From Dipteronia dyeriana (lineage: Eukaryota > Streptophyta > Magnoliopsida > Sapindales > Sapindaceae), in the NCBI GenBank assembly GCA_032871835.1, contig CM065295.1, positions 39,616,360 through 39,680,359 on the forward strand: a stretch of 64,000 bases of DNA. The letters are read 5' to 3'. Position numbers and translations under genes: made by a program. The notes beneath the pieces were generated by a model, which was given only the letters and a program-made list of their open reading frames with translations, had not been told where the DNA came from and made no database searches. This document shows, piece by piece, positions 1 to 12,783 of this stretch; positions within the stretch are counted from its first letter, which is position 1; each line of letters opens with the position of its first letter.

Positions 1-1893
1 CCTACGAACGTGTTAAAAGGAAAGACAATAAAGATAGAGTCCCGTTCAGAAACATGCATATTTGTAGGGTACCAAAAAGGAACAAAAGGATATTATTTCT
101 ATAATCCTTCAGATCTTAAAGTATTTGTTTCAACAAATGCTAAATTTCTGAAAGAAGACTATATGAATAATTTTATGCCTAAAAGTAGAATTTTCCTGAA
201 TGACCTTTCAGGAGATAAAATTTCAGAAGAGGTTTCACAACCTAGCCCAATTGTAAGTTCTGCACCAACACAAGATCAACAATCTACCATACCTCGTCGT
301 AGTGGGAGGGTTAGTAGACAACTCGAGAGATACATCGGTCTAGGAGAATCTATAGAGAATCTCCTGGACGATGATGATCCCTATACGTACAAGGAAGCAA
401 TTGAAGATGTTGATTGTCACCATTGGCAAAAGGCAATTCAATCCGAAATTGAATCTATTTTCAAAAACAAAGTCTGGTCTCTTGCAGACTTGCCTAAAAG
501 GATAAAACTCATCGGGTGTAAGTGGGTATACAAGAGGAAAAAAGGAATTGATGGAAAGGTGGAAACCTTTAAAGCTTGATTTGTAGCTATAGGTTACACA
601 CAGAATGAAGGTATCGATTATGAGAAAACCTTCTCCCTTGTGGCCATGCTTAAATCCATTAGGATACTCTTATCCATCGCGGCATCTCTAGACCTAGAGA
701 TTTGGCAAATGGACGTCAAAACAGCTTTCCTTAATGGAAGTCTTGACGAAAGCATCTATATAATGTAACAAGAAGGATTCATTGAAAAAGCCCAAGAGGA
801 AAAGGTATGCAAGTTGCAAAAATCCATATATGGATTGAAGCAAACATCCAGATCCTGGAACATAAGGTTTGATCAAGCCGTGAAAAGTTTTGGATTTATT
901 CAAAACCTTGATGAACCATGTGTATACAAAAGGATTAAGGGTGACAAGTTGGGTTTCCTAGGTCTTTACGTTAATGATATACTACTCATCGAAAACGATG
1001 TAGGTGTATTGATATCAGTAAAAGAATGGTTAACAAAACAATTTGATATGAAGGACTTAGGAGAAGCAAGTTATATTCTTGGTATCCAAGTCATAAGGGA
1101 TAGAAAGAATAGAACGATTGCATTATCCCAAGCTTCATACATAGATAAAATATTGTCTAGGTTTTCCATGCAAGATTTCAAGAAAGGTATGTTACCTTTC
1201 AGACATGGAATCAAACTTTCTAAGGAACAAGTTCCTAAGAATGAACATGAAGAGCAATTCATGAGTAGGGTTCCATATGTTTCGGCAGTTGGAAGTCTCA
1301 TGTATGCAATGCTCTGCACTAGACCAGATATTTGTTTTGTTATGGGCATAGTTAGCTGGTTTCAATCGAAACCTGGTCCTGATCACTGGATGGTAGTCAA
1401 GCATATTTTCAAGTATCTCAGGAGAACGAGAGATTATATGCTTGTATACTCTAGAGGGGATTTAATTCCCGTTGGATATACAGACTCAGATTTTCAATCA
1501 GATTCTGACTCCAGGAGATCAACATCAGGATCTGTGTTTACTATTGGAGGAGGGGCAGTCATATGGAAGAGTATATAGCAATCTTGTATTGTTGATTCCA
1601 CCATGGAAGCCGAGTATGTTACCACATGTGAGGCTACTAAAGGAGCTGTCTGGCTCTGCCAATTCTTGATTGGCTTGGAAGTGGTTCCTGATGCGAATAA
1701 GCAGATCACTATCTATTTTGACAATAGTGGAGCAGTGCCTAATTCGAGAGAACCAAGAAGTCATAAGGGAGGGAAACACATTGAAAGAAAGTATCACCTT
1801 CTGAGGCAAATTGGTCATAGGGGTGACGTGACAATTACCAGGATCGCGTCAGTAAATAATCTAGCAGATCCCTTTACCAAGGCTCTTCCATAA
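1..1893 (+). pseudogene. Ty1/copia polyprotein, 3' part (integrase C-end, RT, RNase H)
   Basis: One reading frame runs from the window edge to the TAA after ADPFTKALP, with no frameshift but three internal stops (577-579 TGA, 766-768 TAA, 1576-1578 TAG). In order it shows the integrase C-terminal segment (FVGYQKGTKGYYFYNP), the start of the copia reverse transcriptase (CKWVYKRKKG, WQMDVKTAFLNG, SIYGLKQ), the RT active-site region and an RNase H domain (STMEAEYV, FDNSGAV, HIERKYH). The active-site box normally reading YVDD is YVND here, so one catalytic Asp is lost. Gag, protease and most of integrase lie outside the window. The order IN-RT-RH and the RVT_2-type motifs make copia certain; the Tork/Angela-like lineage is only a guess from overall resemblance. 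Confidence 0.95.
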
Positions 1894-1956
1894 AATAGTT
1901 TTGTTGGGCATCAAGAGAATATGGAGATGAGAGATATGACATATTTGCCATAGAAC

Positions 1957-1967
1957 AAGTGGGAGAT
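1957..1967 (+). other. Copia polypurine tract
   Basis: AAGTGGGAGAT lies directly upstream of the LTR start (TTTTGGGATTA, from an expected TGTTGGG). This is the usual copia plus-strand primer site and position, about 65 bp after the pol stop. Confidence 0.8.
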
Positions 1968-4171
1968 TTTTGGGATTATACTCGATAGCAAGAGTATAAT
2001 AATGTATTTAAAAATCTTTTCATATTAATAAAGTGATTTCTAGTTTAACAAATCTTATAGCATTTATAGCTTAATTATTATAATTGTCAAAAGTAAATAA
2101 TCATAAGGTCAAAAGACTATGAGAAAAGAAGAATTGTTCATACATCTAGATATGTATGAGGTAGACATAATTCTTTAGTTAGTCTTGAATAATATTCACA
2201 ACTTAAGATAAAGGTTGGGCGCATTTATCTTGTCAAAGTTGTAGATTCTTTTGCTAGTATTTGAGTGGGATCAAATGTGTTATGATGAGTCTAAAATCAT
2301 CAAAGTGTGGTGTCTTTGGGAAAAAGAATCTAGTGCACTGGGTGCATTGAATTGGATCACGGTGAAATACTTTATCTAGAACAGTCAATGGATAAAAGTT
2401 TTCACTTGAAGACAATCAGAGAGTCTATCTCAATCCTGAGATAAATGATGGACTTAAGGTTGCAAGTGTTATCATTGGAGCTATCAATGAGTACGATTAT
2501 ATAGCATAGTCTATCCTTGATAGCTTGGTGGTATTCATTTGTTAATCAATTGAGGACTTTATTTATAGATATGGACATCGTGGCTCTATTTATTAAATGA
2601 GAGTAAAATATCATCATATGGATGTTTTGAGGTATTGGACATTAAATCTTAACGTTAAGTTTTCAATAGTGTCTATTAAAACATGGCTTCTGGACAAGTC
2701 AAAATATCCAATAAATATGGTAACTTGGAGAGCTATAGGCGGCCTATGAGCTCTTGGTGATTACTGGTATTCTTCACGAGGATATATTTTCTCCATTAAG
2801 ATTGTTTAGGGTATGAATGAGAAATATTAACTTATTCTATCTTTATTTAAGAGTTCAATTTTAGTTCTTTAGTTTTTAGTTCTTTAGTGGAATGAACTAA
2901 AATGAATAGATCGGACCTAAGTGAATCATTTGTTGATTGTGATTGGGTTGTGTCTATTGGATCTTAAATTAGATAGCCCGACAAGATCCCCAATCCACAC
3001 GAATTTGTATGGATCACTTGATATATTTTACCGGACCAATTTATGGGTCCATCTAGAATTGTATTAATGCATGTGAACTTGTTTCTTTTTATAGAACAGG
3101 TCTAGTTCACATGTGGACTTTTTATTAAGGTCCAATGAATTTAATAAAATAAGAAAAATAATATATATACCTATATAATGTCATGGGCGGCAAGGCTAAT
3201 ATATAAAAGCCTAATATTTTATTTTTTATTTTATTATTTAATTAAGTGGAAATTAATTAATTTGTTGATTAATTAATTATTTAATTAAAAGTCAAAATCT
3301 TTTTCCTAATTATACTATTGTTGGTAGTAGTATAATTAATATTAAAGACTATATTTGATAAGTAGATAAATAAAAAGAATTATTTATCATAGATAAATAA
3401 AAAGAATTATTTATCATAGATAAATAAAAGGAATTATTTATCTAGTCAAATTAGGAAGTCTTTAATATGATCACAAATACACTAATGAGTTGGATTAGGA
3501 GTCTTGGTGTAGGAAAGAATTCTTTTTGTAAAAGGATTCTTGATCACTAAGTAAATCCACCTAAGAATAGGATTCTTGCGTACCAAGTAAATCCTCTTTA
3601 GGTGAGGATTTGTGAACCTATAAATATAGGTTGTAAATTTCGACCAAGCCTGAGCTTTTGGTGTGAGAAGTTTTTTTTTTATTGTTATAAAAAAAACTTC
3701 GTCCAATTCATTGTGTGAAGAATTAGGCCAAGCATAGAGAAAAGAGTGAACATTTTTTTTTATAGTACACTAGTACCTTCAGTTCAAAAGGGTTTTGTGT
3801 TCAACATCGAATCAATGTTCACGTGAGTTTCAATCAAATTGATTGATAATTCATAAGTGACAGGACGTTCTTGTTTTTTCTCTTGGAGGATTATTGTGAC
3901 TAACAAAGAAGAAGATTTTGTTTGTTTCCATCATCAGGTATACAATTTAAAGAAAGAGAGCCCTACTCCTAGGCGATTCACGTTCGTGATTGGATTGGAA
4001 GATCTTGCGGATTCAATTCAACGCTAGTTCAATTGTCATGAAAAAAAGGTACGATACTTTTTATATACATCAATTAATCTAGGGTTAAGGTTCTTGTTAT
4101 TAAAACGGGAAAATTTTTATTTATACCAAACTTTAATTTTTTCACGCTTCTGTTGTGTGATTTTCCCTACA
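1968..4171 (+). repeat. 3' LTR of the copia element (about 2.2 kb)
   Basis: The LTR starts just after the polypurine tract and ends in TTTTCCCTACA, where the sequence changes abruptly into a LINE RNase H reading frame on the other strand. A TATA-like box (TATAAATA, 3619-3626) lies in its 3' third, as expected for an LTR promoter. The first TG is mutated to TT. Its partner 5' LTR lies outside the window, so divergence and TSD cannot be read. The end is inferred from the CTACA terminus shared with the solo LTR ending at 7031. Confidence 0.8.
3363..3445 (+). repeat. Three tandem copies of a 27-28-bp AT-rich unit inside the LTR
   Basis: The unit GATAAATAAAAAGAATTATT followed by TATCATA occurs three times in a row; the third copy has AAAAGG for AAAAAG. 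It is a local expansion within the LTR upstream of the TATA box. Confidence 0.85.
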
Positions 4172-7100
4172 CACGCAATATAGCCACAACCTTTGTAATA
4201 AGAGGGCTATAACAAGCTTGAATACACTGGGTACTCACAGCCATAATTGAACCTTTACAATCCCGAATCACCAGCCGTACCCCCACCATTAATTTCCTCT
4301 TATCAAGAGCCGTGTATGAATTCAACTTGTAAAAACCATTGTTGAGAACCTGCATTTTACATTAGAGATTCGACCAAAACCTTTGTTACTCACATCATTT
4401 GAATTCACAGATTTGTAATTTTTAAAATAGTCTACAGCCCACACAAACACATTATCACAACTCTTACATACTCATTATTAATGGTGCCGACAAACTTATA
4501 TAATTGCTCAACCCCAAACAACAGACAGTTCTAATTATACCAAACTTTCCACAGAGCATAAAAGCGCCAAACAGTTCCTCGGCTTTCATGAAATATTCAG
4601 TAGAAAAATAATATCCTTCAAGACATTAGGCACTAAAGGTGTTGGGTTTTTAATCATCCCACATCCTTGCTTCGTAAGTAAAGCACAGTTGAAACATTGA
4701 GATCCCGGAACCCCATACCCTCCTCTCATTCCTTTTACAAAGGTTCCTCTAAGAAGTCCAGTGCATCTTCTATGCTGGTTCAGAACTTCCTTACCAGAAC
4801 TTGCAGCATAAGCCTTGAATTTCTTTAATTAACTCTTATGGTAACTGGAATAAACTCATTAAGTAAGTCAGGATTGACTGGATGCCTGCCTTGATAAGAA
4901 TCTCCTTATCGGCCATAGAGAGAAGCTTGCATCTCTAACCCTTAATTTTTTTTCCACACCATGTCCATAATATTATTAAACAATACAAAAGATTAGCAAT
5001 CCCAAGTATTTTTTGTGACATCAAACCCAACATACCCAATCACAGTACCCAACCATTCGCCCTCCACACGAGAGATTACACCACTAAAACACACAACTGA
5101 TACAATCATATGCTTTTGACAAATCCAATTTTAAAGATAAAGACCTTTCTTTCGTTTTCGTGTTCACAAGCATGTAGGCTTTCAAACCCAAAAATAACGT
5201 TATCCGTTATCAGCTTTCCTCGGATGAAAGCACAGTTAGTGTTTATGTCCTAAAGCTTGTAATATGTAAATGTTGTAAAAACATGAATAAAAGAAGTTAG
5301 ATTTTCATTCTATAAATATTGATTTATCAACATCCGTACGCTTATATCATGTGTGCAAAACATCAAATATTACAGGATGTAATCTCAAGCCGAGTTGTCA
5401 TATACAGAAGGATTCGGTTTGAGGCGTACAATCTAAAGAGTCCGTAGAGAGCAAATAAAGTTGGGTACTTTGTTTGTGGTTAATCTACAGTTGCGGTCCA
5501 TTCCGTAATGTACGGTGGTTTTATCCTAGACTACTCATGTTGTGACGTGGGAATAGATGCACATTGTATGATGAAATCATATAAGACTGGGCCACGATCT
5601 ATATGAATCTCACACCAAGATCTGTTAAATGAAGAGATTCTTATATATCAACAAATGATGAATATATATGGGTGATCCTAGTCCTGAGTATCTTACTGAC
5701 TCCTTCAGGTTGGATTGTGGCTTTTGACATGCCATGGGTGAGATCGAAATAATATTCTCAATCAATAGCTCCATATCTTGGAGTCACGGTTTAGCTTGTA
5801 GCTGGGAATATTCGTACACAATAGTAGAATCTACTCATTGCAAGAAGTAGATGAGTAGTTCCCTTAAGGGTTGATTCGGGGCTTAAACAATTAAGAGTGC
5901 TCTCCTTCTTCCGTAATGGAAGACAGGATATAATTGTTCACTAGATAATCAATAGTACTTAAATAAAAAGATATAATTAGAGAGGTATAACGGACTTTAT
6001 GACCTGACTCTAATTATTTAATACTCGTGGAGGATCATACCATATGTAATAGATATATTGATAGACAAAGAGATTTCAGTCTGTGTAATACATTTACAGT
6101 TTCGAGAGTGCAACCTTAGGTTTTTAATGGAGTAACTCCGAGGTTAATAATAATGGAATATTAATTAAAGTGTTTAATTAATATTTTTAGGTATTATTGG
6201 AGCTCAAAACTGTGGGTCCATTAGGTCCCCTAGCTAGCCCCTTATGATTATTGATAACAAGGGTCACGGTTAAATTAATTGGATAGTCCAATTAATTGTG
6301 TTACAAAAGTGACACGAAAAAATTCACGGAACTAATTAAATAATAAGACTATTTGATTAGTATATTAATAATTGAGAATTATTAATTATTTAATTATTAC
6401 TAAGAGGTTACAGGTTTGAACCATGACTAATACAAAAGGATTAAAAAATAATAATGATTATTTTAATCCTAAAGGTCACAGGTTCAAGTCATAGTGGTGA
6501 CCAAATTAAAATAGGATTTAGAATCCTATTTTGACTTGGACTACTAAACCCTAGGATCCTGATATATAAATAGATACATATCAGGAAAAAAAAATCAAAA
6601 ACCTAATACAGAAAGAGAGAGGGTGCGACCAAAAGCAAAAAAACAATAACCTAAAACCTAATACAGAGAGAGAGGGTGAGACAACAAGAAAAAAAGTTTT
6701 TTTTTTGTTCTTCTTGTAGGAGCTGACTGAACTCGAAAGGAGAGGACAAAGTGTTGTCTTCTTGTTCTTCTGTAACTTCCGGCTAGTCCTGCCTGTATCC
6801 CTGATGTGCCCACACATAAGTTATCAGACCATGGGTTATAGCTCGGAAGGTTTGGTGGTAAAACCGAAATCAAAGTTTCAAGAGAACAATCATGTATACT
6901 TTAAGTTTTTTTTTATGCGTGTATATACAAAAATAGGTTCCGTAAACAAGTTTTGTAAAGGAAAAGTTTTAAAACCTATATATATATATTCGGCTGCTCA
7001 ATTTTTATCAAAACTCTAATTTTTCCCTACAAGCAATTTGATCTTCAGTAACTACTTCACCTAAAACTAACAGAGATCGATTAGCCAATGCCTTCGCAAC

Positions 7101-8694
7101 AATCTTATATGTCACATTGCAAAAGCAAATTGGCCGATAATCTATAATTCACTTCGTAGTTTGAACCATTAGAATCAAGCAAACCAAAGTATTATTGACT
7201 GTCGCAAACAATTCCCCCATATTTAAACACTTTAAGCACGCCTATGTTGCATTCATCTTTCCTATATTCTAGTATTCTTGGAAGAACACGACTAGAAAAC
7301 CATCCAACTTGGTGCATTTAATGGAGCTAACTCGAAAATCGCCTTACATATCTCTTATCTAGAGAATGGGGCATCCAAAAAATTGCAAGACCTTTACGAG
7401 AGCCTAGACTTTATACACCATAAAACTTGGTCAACGGCTTATCTGGGAGGCATTGAGCACTTAAAAAGCCGTGAAAAGTAGACATAGATCACTTGTTTCA
7501 TCTTCTAATGTTGTACATGCCAATTACCTCTGTCATCCAACCCCTTAACCATATTCATGGTTCTTCGCGTAAATGCTTTCCAATGAAAGAGCTTCATGTT
7601 ACCGTCCCCACCTTTCAACCAGTCGACTCCCAATCAATGTTTCCTATAATTTTCTTCCTATAACAACAATTTATCTAATCTATTTTTTGATTGTTGAATA
7701 TCATTTCAAGACCCTGACTTTATCAAATAAGATAGCTTCCAAAGCTCATTTTGTTGCTCCACAATTGCAATTCTCATAAAAACATTGTTTTTTTGAATTC
7801 TAATAAGCAAGTTGGTTAGTACAACTATTAACAGTAGAAAAAATCAAAGCCATAGCTTTCATTACTCCTAACAAGTCTCAAGAGCGCTGAACCAAATCCC
7901 TACAGTCGTCACTGTCCTTCCAACAAGACACAAAGTGGAACTACCTACCACACTTGATCCTACTGTCATTCATATGGTTAGAATCTTCCAAAATCTCTAC
8001 CAAAATCGGACGATGGTCCGACTTCTAGAATTCCAAATGCTGAATTCTTGAGCTTGGAAACAACATTCATAAATTAAAACAACTCACCCCACGGTTCAGC
8101 CTTTCTCGAACCATCACCTCATCATCCCCTTTATTACTCCAAATGAAAGTTTGGTCCTTAAATCCCATATCTTCCAACCAATAAGAGTCAAAAGTGTTTC
8201 TAAAATTTTCCATCAACCTCATAGACCAGCGTTGGCCCTCTTCTTTCTCCTTAACAACTAACATTTTATTGAAGCCCATAACACATAGTCATAGAAGATC
8301 ATACATAACATGTAACCATTTCAGAAGCGTCCACGAATGGCATCGTTGGTCCTACTATAGACTTTTGGCCCATACGACTGCAACCGTTTCGGAAGCCAGT
8401 CAAACGCCAAATTTTTTACCTATGCGACTGGACTTTGAAATTAATATGGAATAGTGGATACAACAACAAGTCAATTCCCATACTATCAGACCAAAGAAAA
8501 CATAATTTGACGGAGTCGACCACCAATTTGCAATTAAATCCCAGTTTGATACGCATAGATTCCAACATCTTGGTCTTCACTTTTGTCTCCATTAAAAACA
8601 CGGTAGAAGCACCCGCCTCCCGCACAATCCGTTGTATGACATTGACACCCCATATACTTCAGAGTCCCCGAGCATTCCAAGATATGATCCTCAT
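4172..8694 (-). pseudogene. LINE ORF2 (endonuclease, RT, RNase H-like), decayed
   Basis: It starts at an ATG at 8694 with MRIISWNARGL, the standard N-terminus of plant L1 endonuclease. STVFLMETKVKTKMLE (near 8600) and the segment GFKDQTFIWSNKGDD (near 8150) continue the endonuclease fold. The RT segment reads VVTEDQIAFI before the solo LTR and RGKLITD after it. Further on come a LDLSKAYD-like box near 5130 and the segments KEILIKAGIQSI and ILTYLMSLFQLP near 4900. A plant RNase H-like end (KLNSYTALDKRKLMVGVRLV, 4355-4172) is cut by the copia LTR. Several hundred bases between endonuclease and RT appear deleted. Confidence 0.8.
5234..7031 (+). repeat. Solo LTR of a copia element (family S), inserted in the LINE RT
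   Basis: It runs from AGTTAGTG (expected TGTTGGGG) to TTTTCCCTACA and contains a TATA box, TATATAAATA, at 6563-6572. It is flanked by AGCAC (5229-5233) and AGCAA (7032-7036), a 5-bp TSD matching at 4 of 5 positions. Much of it matches the LTR at 13640-15641, for example the stretch ATCTAAAGAGTCC and the segment TAAGGGTTGATTCGGGGCTT. No internal domain is present on either side, so this is a solo LTR left by LTR-LTR recombination. The LINE reading continues directly across the site. Confidence 0.85.
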
Positions 8695-8799
8695 TGAGTT
8701 TGGTCACTCGGATTAACCCTGGCTGTTGATATTTGAGCGCGTGAGATCACACCCCATTTATCCACCTTGACCCGTTTCGTATTGCTTTCCTCCACAACA

Positions 8800-10822
8800 C
8801 CTACGATTCTACCCATTTCCTCTTCTTCTCTAACTTGTCACTTGCCTAAACTGACAACATTGCCTAAATCTGTGCCGTCTTGACCATCTTCCCTTACCGC
8901 TCGTTTCCATCTCAGACCACGTTTCGAAATTTCCCTAATCACAGTATAATCCCGAAGATTAAAACCAACACTCAGCTCTGTGGTCACGATCCGCCCCGAC
9001 CCATATGTTATAATGGATAGTTTGTTGTCAACTTCACTACTTGTAACGGGACCCTTATCCATTTTTACAATTGACTTGTCTGAATGGATTACGAGGCCAA
9101 CTTTTTGTTTTTTCTTCCATTGGACTTAGGCCTCATAGGCAAAGAGACCCCCAAGAACGACCCCTTTTTATTGGATAGAGAAACCCTATGATCACCATAT
9201 TATTCACGTGTGCTCTTAAAAGCAAAACCTTCACCATAAATGACATTCTCATTATTGTTATAATTAGATCTTGAAATTCATGTTCACGGGTCGGGTTGGA
9301 CCAAGCCTGACACGTCCTGTTTATTAAATGGGTCGTTTCGGGTTTGCCCGTTTAATAAACAAGTTGAACTTATCAAACATATAACCCGATACAACCCATT
9401 TAACCCGTTTACTAAATAGGTCGCGTCCAACAAGTCGGGTCTTAACCCGCGTAACACGTTTATAACCTGTTTTGTTTTCTATATTATTTAAAAAAAATAT
9501 ATGCTATATGCAAATAAACTTTTAACAAGCCACAACTCCAACATAATGTTCATATCATCCACAATTTAAACAAGCTATAAAAAGCCTATAATGTTAAATT
9601 TTTCTTATATAGTAGTAGTCTTATTACAAGTATTGCCCTCAATTTATTTTAAATTACACATATTCCCTTACTAATCGTGTTAACCCGCCAATCCGTTTAA
9701 AAAACCCGACACTATTCGTTTACAAAACCCGACACTATCCGTTTATTAAACATGTTAAACAGGTCAACCCATTTACCAACCGAACTTGTTTAGCTCAACC
9801 CAACCCAACCCAAATTCATTCGGTTAATGTCGAGTTCACGGGTAATTGCCAAGTCTAGCTATAATCATTTCCATCATTGCCCTATTTATTATTTATATCA
9901 ATACACTTTTCGTAACTATCCTCCCCACCAATATCTTTGATGTGTTAGATGCAAACGCTTCCTGCTGTCCGCCGAGCAGCCCTATCACCGGAGATCTCCA
10001 TCCATTGTCTCATACCTCCAAATCTTCTCGAGCGTGGCCCAGTCAGGAAATCAAACCTCTGATTTGTTTTAAGATCTGGCACTTATGCTTTCAACCAGAC
10101 CTCAAAAGGCATCTCCTCCACCCTAGTATAACTCTCATTCACAATAGCATAAGTACAAACTTGAGTCGAATGACCTATCCACCCACACAGGAAACAATGA
10201 CTAGGAAACCTCTTGCACCTTAGGATCATTACAGTATCATCTTTATCCCCCAAACATCAACTCACGGACAGCATTGAAGCGGCTGGTCAACATCCATTTT
10301 TACATAGACCATTAGTAACTTCCAAGAACACTCTCTAGAAGAGCCCACATCTACATTTGTCACCATACCCACCATAACGCCTAAGAATCATCTGATTTCC
10401 TTAGTCATACATAATAACGGAACCGAGTGTATTTGAATCCGAAAATTAGATTACCTAAAATTCATACTCTCATTATCCCCCTTACCCAATGGTTTTTCCA
10501 ATACAATTAAGACACCGTCGAACGTCCACGGCCCACATGCCAAAACATGAACGTGGTCTTCCAGACTGTTGAACTGAAAGGTAAAGATATTATTGGTAAC
10601 AACCTCAATCTCCATCCTTTCCTTCACCCTTCATATCTTCCCGATAAGCCCCAAAAACAATTCTCTGTTCACCAATCTGTTTGTCAACACCTTCCCCACA
10701 AGACTTAAAGGAAACCATCTCATCCCTACCATTTTCAACCTCTCTTGCAAAGTTTATTCCAGTCCTTCCTTCTCAAGCAAAGTCATATTTATATATAGCT
10801 TCACGATCTCCTTGGAACCCAT
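8800..10822 (-). pseudogene. LINE ORF1 (gag-like, DUF4283 plus CCHC knuckle), decayed
   Basis: An ATG at 10822 opens a reading frame beginning MGSKEIVKLY. It continues, with stops and shifts, into a DUF4283-like region around 10590-10450 (FTFQFNSLEDHVHVLACGPW, then TFDGVLIVLEKPLGKGD). A zinc knuckle reading CFLCGWIGHSTQVC (CX2CX4HX4C) lies near 10190-10150, the RNA-binding signature of plant L1 ORF1 proteins. The hAT MITE at 9265-9857 interrupts the C-terminal part. The protein would coat LINE RNA in a functional element; this copy is dead. The downstream limit is approximate, because the C-terminal third is not conserved. Confidence 0.7.
9265..9857. mobile_element. hAT MITE (593 bp) with GGGTTAACCCG-type subterminal repeats
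   Basis: The ends are TAGATCTTGAAATT and, inverted, TAGACTTGGCAATT. They are flanked by GTTATAAT (9257-9264) and GCTATAAT (9858-9865), an 8-bp TSD with one mismatch, which is the hAT hallmark. Subterminal stretches are rich in AACCCG/CGGGTT motifs, likely transposase-binding sites. It has no coding capacity and lies in LINE ORF1. Confidence 0.85.
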
Positions 10823-11104
10823 TACAAAATTCTGAAAGACCCGTAAGTACCCCTGATTATCTGAACAATAAAACCTACATTCGATATGCTGTTTCAGAGA
10901 ACCCAGAGGATAAGTTTTAAAAACTGTCATGGGTAAAATAAAACAATGTTATTGCAATTAATGATTTAAAGATATAAAAATAACAACACAGTCTAATGTT
11001 TTCTCATGGGTCCATATAAATAAGTTTGAACTAAATTTTTTGATCAAGTTTTAATGCCTACAAAAATTGATAACTGAATAGATGCAATGCAAGTATGCAA
11101 GTCG

Positions 11105-12035
11105 GGTTAGATACGACTCGAATTTTCAATGGTTACCAAACAAGATTCATCAATGCGGAGATTTTCTAGAGATGTGAGATACGTTTGGGAATATGAGATA
11201 GAGTTTGAGGGAGGTTTGAAGATTTGAAGAACCGGAGAAACGAAAAAATAGCCAAAATCGTTATGTCATCGCTGTAAATTATGACAATGGTATCACAACA
11301 GTCCCATTCCAGTAGAAATCGATGTGAGTTGCATTGTGGGAGACACAAAAGTGAGGCAGCGGTCCATCTACACTATGAGTTATGCTGTGGGTGGTACAGC
11401 TGTGAGACAGCGGTCGTGACATCTTTCTGGTGACATGGCGTGTGGATTGCGATTTTCTTAGCGGTCAAATTCATCATGGTTTAGGAAGCGGGTGGCCAAC
11501 TGCAACTTGAATCATAGTCAATCATAAGCACGTGTTGAATCAGGAAATATTAATGCAAAGGGAAATAATATGTTTCTGGAAGTTCTTATGATTATAGGAT
11601 TTCTCTTTTATAAGAAAACTTGTTATAAACAGGAAATAATATTTATATGGAACAAGTAATTCTTATATGTATAGGAGTAGGATTTTCTTTTATCTTAAAC
11701 TCCCTGTAATTCATATAAATAGACCATAATAACTAGTTTATTGTGTGTGGAGGAAATTACCAAATATTAGAGAGATCTTAAGAGAGCATTGGGTGCAATT
11801 GGGTTTGAGGTATTTTAGAGAGAGAATCTTAAGTGAAGTTGTAACAATTTTCTTCATAGTGGATTGATCTCTTGTCGTCCTAACGGTCGTGGTTTTTTCT
11901 TGATTTGGGTTTCCACGTAAAATCGTTGTGTTATGGTTTTGGATTTATTTTCTCTTCCTTCGTATTTCTTTGTGTAATTATTTGTTTGTGTTTTATCCGG
12001 CAACGCTTATGTATAGTGATGTTTGTTTGCTAACA
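11105..12035 (+). repeat. 5' LTR of the gag-only copia element
   Basis: It starts GGTTAGATACG (counterpart TGTTGGATATG in the other LTR) and ends TTTGCTAACA. It aligns along its whole length with 13195-13639 plus 15647-16143, with scattered substitutions typical of an old insertion. Confidence 0.85.
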
Positions 12036-12083
12036 ATTAGTCTTAGAGTATCGGTTGCTTGATAATGGTCTTGACAAATTGTT

Positions 12084-12783
12084 ATGGTAAAAATGATGAG
12101 ATTCGAGGTTGAGAAGTTCAATGGAAAAATTAACTTTGTCTTATGGCAAGTTCAAGTCAAAGATCTACTTATCCAATACGGTTTACACAAGGCATTGAAG
12201 GGCAAGTCAACCCCTACAAACCCTGTGATGAGCAATGATGATTGGGTGGATTTAGACTAGAGGGTTGCAGGTGCGATACGATTGGGCCTAGCCAAGATTG
12301 TTCTTACAAATATCCATGGAACATATTCAGTGAAAGAACTTTGGAAGCGGCTTGAAGAATTGTATCAAGCGAAGACCATTTGTAACTGGTTCTACCTGAA
12401 GGAGCAGTTTCACATGCTACAGATGATTGAAGGTACGAAAGTTTTTGATCATCTGGGAGTGCTCAATGGGATAGTTTTTGAATTATAGTCGATTAGACCA
12501 AAGATTGATGGAGAATAAAAATGATTAAGACTAATCCGGTCCCTTACACTGTCCTATACGTACATGAAGCTAATCTTGATGCATGGGAGCTCAATCATAT
12601 ATTTTGGAGATGCGGCGAGTAGGCTAATTCTCTAAGGAACGAACGCTAAATAGTGAAGGTAAATCTTCTGATAACTCTGCTTATTTGGTTGACAGGAAGA
12701 AGGGAGACTCCAAAAAGAAAGTCACTTGCTAGGGATATGAACAGTCTAGACATATAAGGAATGATTGTCAAAATAAAAAGTCA
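12084..12783 (+). pseudogene. Copia gag (UBN2-type) with degenerate zinc knuckle
   Basis: An ATG at 12084 starts a frame reading FEVEKFNGKINFVLWQVQVK and then DLLIQYGLHKALKGKS, the N-terminus of plant copia Gag. A TAG in DLD*RVAG (about 12258) and a TAG at 12486-12488 break the frame. Further on (about 12728-12770) a knuckle reads C-*-G-Y-EQSR-H-IRND-C. The expected CX2CX4HX4C therefore has a stop at its second position and Tyr for its second Cys. Gag would form the virus-like particle and bind RNA; this copy cannot. No downstream pol is present. Confidence 0.85.

Larger units (their letters stand above)
4172..10822 (-). mobile_element. Degenerate L1-type LINE, split by two later insertions
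   Basis: Reading right to left, the element shows ORF1 (DUF4283-like region, CCHC knuckle), then ORF2 (endonuclease, reverse transcriptase, plant RNase H-like end). It is interrupted by a hAT MITE (9265-9857) in ORF1 and a solo copia LTR (5234-7031) in the RT. Its 3' end was cut by the copia element ending at 4171, so no poly(A) tail or TSD is visible. Many stops and frameshifts show an old insertion. Confidence 0.85.

Noticed and set aside
6581..7019. Small proteins with runs of Ser, Lys and Phe
   Set aside because: They lie inside a solo LTR with no conserved coding function.
9282..9843. 10-bp direct repeat GTTCACGGGT as TSD of the element near 9.3-9.8 kb
   Set aside because: It lies inside the element. 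Matching TAGA-type ends and the 8-bp GYTATAAT duplication lie further out and fit hAT better.
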